Assembly: GCA_947164865.1 (NCBI GenBank)
Contig: CAMUYA010000008.1
Span: 39,240 to 103,239 of the forward strand
From: an uncultured Lachnospiraceae bacterium
GTDB taxonomy: Bacteria > Bacillota > Clostridia > Lachnospirales > Lachnospiraceae
Direction: 5' to 3'
Length of the DNA: 64,000 nt
Part shown: positions 27,989 through 36,726 of the stretch, piece by piece
Numbering within the stretch: the first letter of the stretch is position 1
How the letters are laid out: each line of letters opens with the position of its first letter
The notes under the pieces: generated by a model
Seen by the model: only the letters and a program-made list of their open reading frames with translations
The model's database searches: none
What the model was told of the DNA's origin: nothing
Made by a program: the position numbers and the translations under genes

Positions 27989-28486
27989 TTGATCGCACTG
28001 GGTGTAAAAGATGTAAAAGGTTTTATGAACGGAATGCTTGCAGGTAATCTCTTCGATCCGTTCCTGATGATAGAGGGAATGCTGGTAGTCTCCGTAACAT
28101 ACTCTTTCGACGGGCACATTAACTACGACTTCTATCCCGAAGAAGAGCGTGATAGTGTTAAAACCTACGAATTTCAGCCCTGGAGCGATTTTAAAAGGAT
28201 CGCTCTGGAGCTTATCAAGGGTCAGAATGCACCGATCCTTGTAAAATTCATGTTTATGCTGAAACCCGAAAAAGCTGTGGAAATGCTGACGAAAGAGTCC
28301 CCGGAGAGAGATTTTTCCTCTCTTAAAGGATTGCTTGTCAGCATGAAATATGAAAACGGTGCCATAACCCTCACAACAGGTACCTCGTATGATACCTTTG
28401 TTCCGGGTCATGACACCGACCGCTTATGGGATAATAATATCAAAAAATACTTTTCGGCAAAGGGTGTGGATCTTGACCTTCTTTAG
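27989..28486 (+). CDS. DUF5721 family protein
   Basis: 165 residues, cytoplasmic, matching DUF5721, a small family of Lachnospiraceae and relatives (MIALGVKDVKGFMNGMLAGN ... FDPFLMIEG). A single alpha/beta domain with alternating strands seems likely; no catalytic motif is visible and the function is unknown. The start codon is TTG at 27989, chosen because AGAGGG lies eight bases upstream and family members begin at this point. Its 3' end overlaps that of the convergent RidA gene by four bases. Confidence 0.75.
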   Translation: MIALGVKDVKGFMNGMLAGNLFDPFLMIEGMLVVSVTYSFDGHINYDFYPEEERDSVKTYEFQPWSDFKRIALELIKGQNAPILVKFMFMLKPEKAVEMLTKESPERDFSSLKGLLVSMKYENGAITLTTGTSYDTFVPGHDTDRLWDNNIKKYFSAKGVDLDLL

Positions 28487-28851
28487 ACTTCCGCTATTAT
28501 CTCTATCTCGCAGAGCACTCCCTTCGGAATATCCTTTACCGCCACACAGCTTCTGGCGGGAGCGCTTGTAAAATACTTTGCATACACAGCGTTAAACGCG
28601 GCAAAGTCCCCTATATCAGCCAAAAAACATGTAGTTTTTACGACCTTATCAAAGCCGGTGTCGGCAGCTTTCAGAAGCTCGCCTATGTTCTTACATACCT
28701 GCTCCGTCTGAGCCTCGATCCCGGAAGGGATCTCTCCCGTGGCGGGATCTACCGGTATCTGACCGGAAGCATATAAAAGATCACCTGTGATTTTTGCCTG
28801 CGAGTAAGGTCCGATAGCAGCAGGCGCCTTATCTGTACTGATTGTCTTCAT
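28483..28851 (-). CDS. RidA family enamine/imine deaminase
   Basis: 122 residues, the usual length. The RidA landmarks are present: APAAIGPYSQA at the N-terminus, YASGQIPVDP, the trimer-interface region VVKTTCFLADIGDF, and ARSCVAVKDIPKG with the arginine that binds the substrate carboxylate. It hydrolyses reactive 2-aminoacrylate-type enamines from PLP enzymes. AGGAGG lies ahead of ATG. It follows the small protein gene by 15 bp and is the last gene of the trpS run. Confidence 0.93.
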   Translation of the reverse strand: MKTISTDKAPAAIGPYSQAKITGDLLYASGQIPVDPATGEIPSGIEAQTEQVCKNIGELLKAADTGFDKVVKTTCFLADIGDFAAFNAVYAKYFTSAPARSCVAVKDIPKGVLCEIEIIAEV

Positions 28852-28866
28852 TTAAGCCTTTCCTCC

Positions 28867-29109
28867 TTAGTCTTCAAATTCAGCCTCTACATAAAATCCT
28901 CTGTCATTACGTACTATCTGTTTTACAACGCCTTCCTTGGCGGTAAGCCTTTCCGTGAAAGGTATATTGGGTGACATCGCAAGGAACGGATCCTCTTCTA
29001 TCCCAATGGAATAAAAATAATTGCTCGGAAGTGAGCCTTCCGTAACTATCACCCGCTGTCCTTCCTGCAGCTTTCCCGGCCGTTCCATTTTAAAAGTGAT
29101 ACTTCTCAT
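28867..29109 (-). CDS. Small protein of unknown function
   Basis: 80 residues (MRSITFKMERPGKLQEGQRV onward), mostly beta strands, no signal or membrane segment. I do not recognise a family. Its ATG follows the trpS stop by one base, with AAGGA inside the end of trpS, so it is translationally coupled to trpS; a longer frame upstream would run into trpS and lacks support. RidA follows. The strand-rich, FYVEAEFED-ending fold may be a small beta barrel; that is a guess. Confidence 0.6.
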   Translation of the reverse strand: MRSITFKMERPGKLQEGQRVIVTEGSLPSNYFYSIGIEEDPFLAMSPNIPFTERLTAKEGVVKQIVRNDRGFYVEAEFED

Positions 29110-29110
29110 A

Positions 29111-30220
29111 TCAGTCCTTGTTTCCGCTGTATTTCTCGCTCTGGGCGCGGATAAGCTCCTCATCATCGAAATAATTTATCCTCATTGCAGCCTTGACCTC
29201 CGAGAGTGTCTGCGAAGCAGTCTCACGGGCCTTCTCGCTTCCTTTTTTGAGGATATCGTATATCGCGGGGATATCCTTTTCAAGCTCGTGCCTGCGCGCG
29301 CGGATGGGCTCTAAGGTCTCCTGCATGATCTCATTAAGGAACTTTTTGCACTTGACATCACCCAGACCGCCTCTTGTATAATGCGCCTTCATCTCTTCAA
29401 GATTGGCATAATCGGGAAGATACCGCTCAAAATGCTCATCGCGGCAGAAAGCATCAAGATAAGTAAATACCACATTTCCCTCAAGATGTCCGGGATCCGA
29501 AACCTGCAAATGCTGAGGATCGGTGAACATCTTCTTCATGATCTTTTCTTTTACGTCATCTGCCGTATCGGACAGATAGATGCAGTTCCCGAGAGATTTG
29601 CTCATTTTGGCGTTTCCGTCCACTCCTGGCAGTCTCTTGCAGCTCTCGTTCTCGGGTATAAGGGCCTCACAGTCCACCAGCACCGGCTTGTCGGGAGAGT
29701 AGATGAAGTTGAATCTCTGTACGATCTCCTTGGTCTGCTCGATCATCGGAAGCTGATCCACTCCCACGGGGACGGTAGTTGCCTTAAAAGCGGTGATATC
29801 CGCAGCCTGGCTTATAGGGTAAGTAAAGAATCCCACGGGAATGCTGGTCTCGAAATTTCTGAGCTGAATCTCGTTTTTAACGGTAGGATTGCGCTGAAGT
29901 CTCGATACGGTCACAAGATTGGAATAGAAAAATGTGAGCTCGGTAAGCTCAGGGATCTGTGACTGAACCAATATGGTGGATTTCTCAGGGTCGATGCCTG
30001 CCGAAATATAATCAAGCGCCACTTCAATGATGTTTGCACGGACTTTATCGGGATTGTCAAAATTATCCGTAAGTGCCTGCGCGTCTGCTATCATGATAAA
30101 GATCTTATCAAACTCTCCGCTGTTTTGCAGTTCTACACGTCTGCGAAGAGATCCCACATAATGTCCTATGTGTAATCTTCCTGTAGGTCTGTCGCCGGTA
30201 AGAATTATCTTGTTTGCCAT
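29111..30220 (-). CDS. trpS: Tryptophanyl-tRNA synthetase
   Basis: 369 residues. Class I signature motifs are present: HIGH in [11 protein letters not shown] and KMSKS in [10 protein letters not shown]; the tryptophan pocket segment [16 protein letters not shown] is also clear. It charges tRNA(Trp). The chosen ATG gives the family's normal start ([16 protein letters not shown]) though the ribosome site (GAG) is weak; the frame is open 28 codons further upstream. It is slightly longer than typical TrpS (325-350) through a C-terminal extension. Confidence 0.96.
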   Translation of the reverse strand: MANKIILTGDRPTGRLHIGHYVGSLRRRVELQNSGEFDKIFIMIADAQALTDNFDNPDKVRANIIEVALDYISAGIDPEKSTILVQSQIPELTELTFFYSNLVTVSRLQRNPTVKNEIQLRNFETSIPVGFFTYPISQAADITAFKATTVPVGVDQLPMIEQTKEIVQRFNFIYSPDKPVLVDCEALIPENESCKRLPGVDGNAKMSKSLGNCIYLSDTADDVKEKIMKKMFTDPQHLQVSDPGHLEGNVVFTYLDAFCRDEHFERYLPDYANLEEMKAHYTRGGLGDVKCKKFLNEIMQETLEPIRARRHELEKDIPAIYDILKKGSEKARETASQTLSEVKAAMRINYFDDEELIRAQSEKYSGNKD

Positions 30221-30305
30221 TTTACCAACTCGCTTTCTCTGAAATATCTTATAAATTGTAACACGCATATACTGAGCAGTCAAAGAAATATTGACTGTTA
30301 TCATA

Positions 30306-31322
30306 TCAGCCGGGATTCTGTCCCAGAAGCGTCAGGATAAGAGTTTCAACCCCCAGTCGCTCGGATATACGCCCCATTTTTATGTCCTCGTCGGTCTGAA
30401 CCGCACTTTCGAATATTTCTCTGAGAGCTTTTGCGCTGTATCTGGAAGCTCTTGTCATGTACTTTCCGATAAAATAACGGTTTATTCCGCATTTATCGGC
30501 AATCTCGGCAGGCTGACCGCCTTCATCCCTGAGCAGTCTTATCTGCAGCAGCTGATTGTACTGCTTTTCCATAAGCGCCAACAGTTTGATCGGCGATTCC
30601 CTTAAGGCTATGAGGTCGTAATACAGATCCATCGCCTTTTTTGCATTTCTGTCAGCGATAGCGTCGATCAGGTCAAATATCCTGTCTTCGACATTCCTTG
30701 AACATACCGCCTCCACATCTTCATTGGTGATGATATCCGAGTCTATTTTATAGGTGACAAGTTTTTCCAGCTCACATCGAAGCATCCCCATGTTGTTGCC
30801 GGTCTTGTCGAGAATGAGATCCGCCGTCTCGAGCGTGGCTTTCTTTCCTTCTTTTTTGAGAAAAGAACCTATGATCCCCCTCAGCACTTCCCTGCTCTGC
30901 TCATCTATCTGCGCAGCAATGCCTTTGGCTTTTACCGTCTTGTAGAGCTTTGATCTCTCATCGACTTCGCTTTCGTAAAATACAAATACTGTAGTCTCAC
31001 ATGGATTCTCCAGATATTCAGCCAGCTGTTCTCCGCCTGCCTTGAAAAGCCCGGTGTCTTCAAGTACCATAACGCGTCTTTCGGCAAACATTGGAAGAGT
31101 CTCAGCCTGATCGATCAGGGCTCCTATATTGATCCCTTTCCCCTCATAGAAATCACTGTTCATATCTCCTTTTTTGGCATCATACTGCTTGAGGATGATA
31201 TCGAAATACTGCTTTCTTAAATATCTTTCCTCCCCATAGAGCAGGATCATGGCGGGAAGTTCTTTTGACCGTATGGCTTTTTTCAGGTTTTCAAATGATG
31301 CCTGCGCGTCCTTAGTCTTCAT
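30306..31322 (-). CDS. holA: DNA polymerase III delta subunit (clamp loader)
   Basis: 338 residues. The N-terminal AAA+-like domain ([21 protein letters not shown]) lacks a working P-loop, as in all delta subunits; the middle and C-terminal helical domains ([19 protein letters not shown], a conserved HolA segment) follow. It opens the sliding clamp. Its start overlaps the stop of the GerMN gene by four bases (ATGA), with GGAG upstream. holA often lies beside comEA/comEC in Firmicutes; here comEA is four genes upstream and comEC is absent. Confidence 0.94.
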   Translation of the reverse strand: MKTKDAQASFENLKKAIRSKELPAMILLYGEERYLRKQYFDIILKQYDAKKGDMNSDFYEGKGINIGALIDQAETLPMFAERRVMVLEDTGLFKAGGEQLAEYLENPCETTVFVFYESEVDERSKLYKTVKAKGIAAQIDEQSREVLRGIIGSFLKKEGKKATLETADLILDKTGNNMGMLRCELEKLVTYKIDSDIITNEDVEAVCSRNVEDRIFDLIDAIADRNAKKAMDLYYDLIALRESPIKLLALMEKQYNQLLQIRLLRDEGGQPAEIADKCGINRYFIGKYMTRASRYSAKALREIFESAVQTDEDIKMGRISERLGVETLILTLLGQNPG

Positions 31323-32320
31323 TCGCTGCTCTCCGTCGTATTTTCTTCATCGGATCCTGTCTCAAGAGTAGTCACTATATCATCGTTCTTTTCAAATGAA
31401 ACGGCGGAAAGGACTGACGGCACCTCTCCGTTTACAAGTATCTGAACCCTCTCTATTCCCGGAAGGTCCGTAAGAGCGTTTACTATGGAATATGCCGCCA
31501 TCTCAGTAGGAACATTTCCCACTGTAACTGTAAAGCCCGCATCAAGATTCACATAACACACACCGTCGCTTGTACTTACACCTATTATGTTAGTATCCGG
31601 GTTTATTGTGGGGTACAGCCCCTCGATCTGCCCGCTGGGGCCGGCTATGGTCTCTTCAACAACAAAGAGCTCCAGCGGAACATTTGTTGAATAGAACTTA
31701 TCCCTGTAAGCTCCTATCAGCCCCGTTGCATCTTTGTTTGCAAAATACAGTTTTACCACCACTTCGTCATAGGTGTTGATGGCATTACCGTCGTTGTAAA
31801 TAAATGTTTTGGAACTCATTCCGCCTACAGGTTTTCCGATATTATCGGTAAGCGGCTCTCCTTCCACCGTAAAATAGATATATCTGATGCCTTTTACTCC
31901 GAGAAGTGTCTTCACTATCGCAGCTCTGACAAGCACTTCGGTGGAGGCATCCATTTGGGTGTACGCTGCATCAAAGTCAAGAGTGAGCACCGAATCGCTG
32001 ACGGTATACCCAAGCAGCGAAAACCCTTTTGCAAGAGGTGCTCTGTATCTTATATCATCGGGCACGGATGAAAGGGATCCGAGAAGACTTTCGATATCCT
32101 TTTCCTTCTCTCCCGTAAGCTCAATGCCGGATCCTCTCGGCTCCAGTTTTGTTTCGGATGCGGAGAGATAGAACACCTCCGCTCCGGTGCCTTGGCTTTC
32201 CGTTTCAGCCTTACAGCCCGATAAGCAAAGCATTGCGGCAATATAAATCACAAGTGTTATTACAGCTGTCGGTCGTACAGTAACATGCTTTATTTTATTT
32301 AAACTCTTCGCTTTTTTCAA
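31319..32320 (-). CDS. GerMN-domain lipoprotein
   Basis: 333 residues. A signal peptide with lipobox LSGC (Cys near 36) predicts a lipid-anchored extracellular protein. Two GerMN (sporulation/germination) domains follow, about 60-180 and 195-310, each with a strand such as VSDSVLTLDFDAAY or TSDGVCYVNLDAGF. The start is a TTG directly after the stop of the histidine kinase gene, with GGTGAG inside that gene's end; no ATG precedes the signal peptide. GerMN proteins act at the envelope, and the coupling to a two-component system suggests an accessory sensor role (inference). Confidence 0.88.
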   Translation of the reverse strand: MKKAKSLNKIKHVTVRPTAVITLVIYIAAMLCLSGCKAETESQGTGAEVFYLSASETKLEPRGSGIELTGEKEKDIESLLGSLSSVPDDIRYRAPLAKGFSLLGYTVSDSVLTLDFDAAYTQMDASTEVLVRAAIVKTLLGVKGIRYIYFTVEGEPLTDNIGKPVGGMSSKTFIYNDGNAINTYDEVVVKLYFANKDATGLIGAYRDKFYSTNVPLELFVVEETIAGPSGQIEGLYPTINPDTNIIGVSTSDGVCYVNLDAGFTVTVGNVPTEMAAYSIVNALTDLPGIERVQILVNGEVPSVLSAVSFEKNDDIVTTLETGSDEENTTESSE

Positions 32321-33799
32321 TTACTCACCCACATAGCTGAGGGGTATAGTCACAGTAAATATACTTCCTGTTCCCTCGCTGCTCTCGGCCTCTATAGTAC
32401 CCCTGTGAAGAAGGACCGCGCTCCTGGTTATAGCAAGCCCCAGCCCGGTTCCTCCGATCTCCCTCGAATGGGATTTATCTACCCGGTAAAACCTGTCGTA
32501 TATAAAAGGAAGGCTCTCTTCCGGTATGCCGCATCCCGTATCCTCGACTCTGAAAATGAAATTCTGTATATCCCCGTCGATCGTCACTCGTACCGTTCCG
32601 TGTTCCTTATTGTACTTAATGGCGTTTTCCACAAGATTTGTCATGATCAGGGACATCTTTACTTCATCAACATCAGCTGTTATTTCTCTGTTTTCTTCCA
32701 GGATAAGCTCTACATCTTTCTTCCTGGCTATAGGTCTGAGCCTTTTCAGGATAGTCTCTGCCAACTCGCCTATATCAACCGTGGAGATGTTTATATCACT
32801 GCTGTTCATATCCATCTTGGTAAGGGAGAGCAGATCCGTAATAATGCGGTTCTCCCTGTCTATCTCGGAACCTATATCGTGCATGAATTCCCTGTAAAGC
32901 TCAGCAGGCGCATCGGGGTCGGCCAGAAGTGAATCGGACAGCACTTTCATCGAAGTAAGGGGCGTTTTCAGCTCGTGTGATACGTTTGAAACGAATTCCT
33001 TTCGAGAGTCATCCACCACCTTCATCTTGGAAAGCAACTGGTTAAAAGCATCCGAGATATGCTTCGTCTCGGTATAGGAGTAAACGGATACGGGTTCGTT
33101 TGTGTAACCCGCTCTGATCGCTCCGATAGCTTTTGTTATCCTTTCAAAAGGACCGGTCAGAATGCCGGAAATAATGTATGAGAAAACAATAACAAGTATT
33201 ATTGTAACTATTTCCAGGGAAAGAGCGTTCCTGTTAAGCACTTTCATCATGGAGATGATGACCGAGTCCGAGATACTGGTAAGCATTACGCCTCGGATCA
33301 GGCTGTCACCGTCATCTGCGGTGTTGACGATAGGGGTGGTCATCTCAATATATCCGTGTTCCGAATCGTAATTGGACAGATTCTCCCCCTTGAAACACTT
33401 GACCACCTCTTCGGAGATCATGGTCCTACCTTCGCTGATGCTGTAAGTATCAAGCAGGACTCTGTAATTGCTGCCTATGATCATCACACGCCCCTCATAA
33501 AGGTTCGCAAGCATCTCAAGCTCGGCTTCTATTATCTCGTGGGATCTTTGCTTTTTGGGACTGTTGGGGTTATAATCCGTCAGAAATTCGTTAGTGATAA
33601 GGTGGTTGGCCAGTATCTTGAGCTGATTCTGCACCACCGCACTCCTTTGCTCCACAGCCCTCTTCTGATATGCCGAAACGATGACGGACTCCATAAACAC
33701 GCTCGGCACAGTGCCGATCAGCACCAGTATTAGAAAAATTCTGGCCCGCAGACTGCGCATGCGGACCACATCCCAGATTTTACTGAATTCGGCTTTCAC
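32321..33799 (-). CDS. HAMP sensor histidine kinase (WalK/ResE-like)
   Basis: 492 residues: TM1 (about 18-38), an extracytoplasmic sensor of about 145 residues, TM2 (about 185-210), HAMP, HisKA with phospho-acceptor His in VSNVSHELKTPLTS, and HATPase_c with N box NLVENAIKYN and G boxes DTGCGIPEE and GGTGLGLAI. No PAS domain is seen, unlike classic WalK. The start is GTG with AAGGA upstream, one base after the stop of the response regulator gene, so the pair is coupled. Confidence 0.94.
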   Translation of the reverse strand: MKAEFSKIWDVVRMRSLRARIFLILVLIGTVPSVFMESVIVSAYQKRAVEQRSAVVQNQLKILANHLITNEFLTDYNPNSPKKQRSHEIIEAELEMLANLYEGRVMIIGSNYRVLLDTYSISEGRTMISEEVVKCFKGENLSNYDSEHGYIEMTTPIVNTADDGDSLIRGVMLTSISDSVIISMMKVLNRNALSLEIVTIILVIVFSYIISGILTGPFERITKAIGAIRAGYTNEPVSVYSYTETKHISDAFNQLLSKMKVVDDSRKEFVSNVSHELKTPLTSMKVLSDSLLADPDAPAELYREFMHDIGSEIDRENRIITDLLSLTKMDMNSSDINISTVDIGELAETILKRLRPIARKKDVELILEENREITADVDEVKMSLIMTNLVENAIKYNKEHGTVRVTIDGDIQNFIFRVEDTGCGIPEESLPFIYDRFYRVDKSHSREIGGTGLGLAITRSAVLLHRGTIEAESSEGTGSIFTVTIPLSYVGE

Positions 33800-33800
33800 T

Positions 33801-34499
33801 CTACTTTTCCTTGTTCAAAAAATAATAACCCACGCCCCACTTTGTGTGGACATACAAGGGATTTCCCGAATCGGCTTCTATTTTTTCACGCAATCTTCTG
33901 ATATGCACATCCACCGTTCTAACGTCTCCGGGATAATCCGTTCCCCACACGATGTTCATAAGGTTCTCACGGGTATATACTCTGTCGGGGTTCCTCATAA
34001 GTATCTCCAGCACTTCAAATTCCTTGCTGGTGAGAGGGATCTCCCTGTCCCCTATAAATGTCCTGCGCCCGGCCGTATCAAGGCTGATCCTGCCGCTGAC
34101 GATCCTCGACGAGTCATCCGGCACTGCTTTTGTTCTCTCCGTACGGCGAAGAATGGCTTTTATCCTCGCCTTAACTTCAAGTATGTTAAAAGGTTTGGTG
34201 ATGTAATCGTCTGCACCATATTCCAGTCCCAGGATCTTATCCATGTCATCACCCTTTGCAGTGAGCATTATCACCGGAACCTGAGAAAACTCACGCAGCT
34301 GCTGGCACACTTCGTATCCGCCGATCTTGGGCAGCATAAGATCGAGAAGCACAATATCGTATTCCTTTTCTCTGAGCATCGACAGGGCTTCCTCGCCGTC
34401 ATAGGCACAGTCAACTTCCATTTCGTCCTGCTCGAGGCTGAATTTGATCCCTTTGACTATCAGCTTTTCATCATCTACTACCAGTACTTTTCTAGGCAT
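33801..34499 (-). CDS. OmpR/PhoB-family response regulator (WalR-like)
   Basis: 232 residues: receiver (about 1-120) with acidic pair DDE, phospho-acceptor Asp in LLDLMLPKIGG and the Lys in ITKPFN; winged-helix C-terminal domain (about 130-230) with VYTRENLMNIVWG...VDVHIRRLREKIE. ATG at 34499 is preferred because AAAGGAAAAG lies just upstream. It pairs with the kinase gene downstream. The order regulator - kinase - envelope lipoprotein recalls the WalRK essential wall-control system, but the WalHI genes are absent, so I leave the name open. Confidence 0.94.
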   Translation of the reverse strand: MPRKVLVVDDEKLIVKGIKFSLEQDEMEVDCAYDGEEALSMLREKEYDIVLLDLMLPKIGGYEVCQQLREFSQVPVIMLTAKGDDMDKILGLEYGADDYITKPFNILEVKARIKAILRRTERTKAVPDDSSRIVSGRISLDTAGRRTFIGDREIPLTSKEFEVLEILMRNPDRVYTRENLMNIVWGTDYPGDVRTVDVHIRRLREKIEADSGNPLYVHTKWGVGYYFLNKEK

Positions 34500-34526
34500 C
34501 TCTTTTCCTTTCAATAGGGCCACTGT

Positions 34527-35150
34527 TTAACCCGCACAGATCAGATCCTTGATCTTTTCATACAACGACTCCCCGATCCCGCTTACATTCATGATATCCC
34601 CGGGGTCCGAAAATGCCCCTTTTTCTTCCCTATAAGCGATTATCGCCTCCGCTTTCGCAGCTCCGATCCCGGGAAGCGTGCACAGCGTTTCTCGGTCCGC
34701 TGTGTTGATGTTGATTTTTCCGTCAACGCTTTGTCCGGGCTGTTCTTCCCCTCCATGTTCCGGAGCATTCTCGCCTTCCTCGGGGAAATATACTTTCTGT
34801 CCGTCGGTTAAAAGCGAAGCAAGGTTTACATAACTCATATCAGCATACTCAGAAAACCCGCCTGCTTTTTCCAGTGCATCAGCCACCCTGCTCCCGGCCG
34901 GAAGCTCCACCACACCGGGATTCATCACTGCTCCACACACAAACACGCAGATATTCGCGGGATCTTCTTCCGCCGCATCGTTAAGTTCTGTATTTCCTTC
35001 TGTATCCGGAATTGCGGCATCAATGACTTCTTCGGCCATCTCTCCCCCTTCAAAGCCGATAACCGTATCTTTTGTGCAGCCGCACAATGACAAAGCGGTA
35101 ATGAACACCGCCATTATCTGAAATACTTTATTGAATATATTATTATGCAT
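34527..35150 (-). CDS. ComEA-like DNA-binding lipoprotein (SLBB + helix-hairpin-helix)
   Basis: 207 residues. The N-terminal signal ends in LCGC, a lipobox, so the mature protein should be lipid-anchored instead of held by a single helix as in Bacillus ComEA. Next come a SLBB domain (about 68-125, ICVFVCGAVMNPGVVELPAG) and a C-terminal pair of helix-hairpin-helix motifs (INTADRETLCTLPGIGAAKA and GDIMNVSGIGESLYEKI), which bind double-stranded DNA without sequence preference. No comEC channel gene lies nearby. GGAGGG precedes ATG at a short spacing. Confidence 0.88.
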   Translation of the reverse strand: MHNNIFNKVFQIMAVFITALSLCGCTKDTVIGFEGGEMAEEVIDAAIPDTEGNTELNDAAEEDPANICVFVCGAVMNPGVVELPAGSRVADALEKAGGFSEYADMSYVNLASLLTDGQKVYFPEEGENAPEHGGEEQPGQSVDGKININTADRETLCTLPGIGAAKAEAIIAYREEKGAFSDPGDIMNVSGIGESLYEKIKDLICAG

Positions 35151-35193
35151 ACACCCTCCGATTTCCTTTCCCGGAAGGTGCCGCTGTCCGATA

Positions 35194-36717
35194 CTATTCC
35201 ATGAAGAAAAGCCTTACGGTGTTTTCGAGTTCCGAAAGCTCTGTCTCCACATCTTCGCCATCCCACACACGCTGGAATAACGCTTCTATTTCCATCCAGA
35301 AGTTTTCAAGTTCAATTATCTTGGGGAGCGGAACACTCTTGGCATATTCCGCATCAAAAACGTCCAGATTGGCATAATCACTGTTGGCACGGATGTTGCA
35401 GGCTGCCTTTCCGGTGCGGAGATAAAGCTCGGAAGCAAATTCTCCGGTAAGGTACCTGGCAAAGGCATTTGCGATATCCTTTTTCTCGGAATACCCGTTG
35501 ATCACCACAACCGAGGTCATCGACATGGGAATGCTGTCAGTCTCTTCATCGACTGCGGGGATCAGTGCATATTTATAAGTAAATTCCAACGTGCCGTCCT
35601 TTTCCGCCTCCGCAAGCTTTGCAACGGAATCCGTTGATGCTATGGTAAACATCATTTTTCCGTCAATAAAGTCCTGAATGACCTTATCATAGGCCACCAG
35701 ACCGGATTCTATGTTAAAGAAATTGTGGAGATGCTGATATTTTAGCAGGCAGTCGGTCACTCTTTCATCGCTCAGCATGAGCTGCTTCTTGTCATCACCG
35801 CTGGGTCCGCCGAGATTCATTACATCACCGACTATCCAGTAATTATACATAATATCCGTCACATCCCAGCTCATAACGCCATCCACACCATATGGAGCAC
35901 TATAGCTGTCCGCTATGGTCAGAAGCTCATTCAGAGTCTCGGGCGTGGCGTTTTCAAATACTTCCTCTGTTTTTCCTTCAAGAGCCTTTGACTGCTCTTC
36001 TTCGGAAAGTTCATCATAGGGCACAAGATCAGGGTCAACTTCAAGGCTTGGATCCGCTTCCTTCTCGGAGGAATCGGAAGAATCCTCCTCCTGCTCCCCT
36101 TCAGTTCCGCCATCGGAAGTTTTTTCGCTTATCTCTTCAAAATAATCGCCCCCACCGTAATCCTCGCCTTCACCTTTAAGAATGGCAAGTGCTTTCTGCT
36201 GAGCCCAATCATAGAGATAATCAACATTATAAATAAGAGCACAGGTGTTATAGCTCAAGGGATAAGCTATTCTCTTTCCCTGATATGTAATAGCGTTCAG
36301 GGCAGCATCGGAAAAATAATCCTTGCTGCAGAAATTCCAAGGATCGTCGATCTCGCAGGCAAGTCCGGTAAGATATGCCATTTCCAGGGATTCATGTCCC
36401 AGAAGATACGCATCCGGAAGCTGATTGTTTTCCACTGAGGCATTGTTTACCGCCTCAAGATAGTTATCCATCGTAACGAGCATCGGCAGAACGTGAACAT
36501 TGTTCTTCTCACCGAAATCCACCGCAGCCTTATTGATATAATCGGTCATGCTTTCATCATAATACCAGAAATAAATGGTATCGCTTCTGCTATACCAGGC
36601 CTTTTCCTCCGTCACTTCCTCCACCACGGACAGTCCCTTGGAACCCGCGAAAAACACACCGGCTGTGAGGAGTATGGTAATGATAACACTTATTATTTTA
36701 TGCTGTAATTCCATCAT
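35194..36717 (-). CDS. Extracellular solute-binding protein, family 1 type, with acidic insertion
   Basis: 507 residues. An N-terminal hydrophobic segment (about 7-27) without lipobox anchors or exports it. The fold matches family 1 (sugar) binding proteins: TIYFWYYDESMTDYINKAAVDF, LPDAYLLGHESLEMAYLTG, IAYPLSYNTCALIYNVDYL, IDGKMMFTIASTDSVAKL. An insertion of about 70 residues (190-260), rich in Glu, Asp, Ser and Gly, breaks the N-terminal lobe. No permease or ATPase gene lies nearby, so its transporter partner is elsewhere or it acts as a sensor. It begins 9 bp after argD without a clear ribosome site. Confidence 0.82.
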   Translation of the reverse strand: MMELQHKIISVIITILLTAGVFFAGSKGLSVVEEVTEEKAWYSRSDTIYFWYYDESMTDYINKAAVDFGEKNNVHVLPMLVTMDNYLEAVNNASVENNQLPDAYLLGHESLEMAYLTGLACEIDDPWNFCSKDYFSDAALNAITYQGKRIAYPLSYNTCALIYNVDYLYDWAQQKALAILKGEGEDYGGGDYFEEISEKTSDGGTEGEQEEDSSDSSEKEADPSLEVDPDLVPYDELSEEEQSKALEGKTEEVFENATPETLNELLTIADSYSAPYGVDGVMSWDVTDIMYNYWIVGDVMNLGGPSGDDKKQLMLSDERVTDCLLKYQHLHNFFNIESGLVAYDKVIQDFIDGKMMFTIASTDSVAKLAEAEKDGTLEFTYKYALIPAVDEETDSIPMSMTSVVVINGYSEKKDIANAFARYLTGEFASELYLRTGKAACNIRANSDYANLDVFDAEYAKSVPLPKIIELENFWMEIEALFQRVWDGEDVETELSELENTVRLFFME

Positions 36718-36726
36718 GATACTTAA

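Noticed and set aside
33681..34517. Plus-strand open frame of 278 codons
   Set aside because: Antisense to the response regulator and histidine kinase genes; no recognisable protein features.
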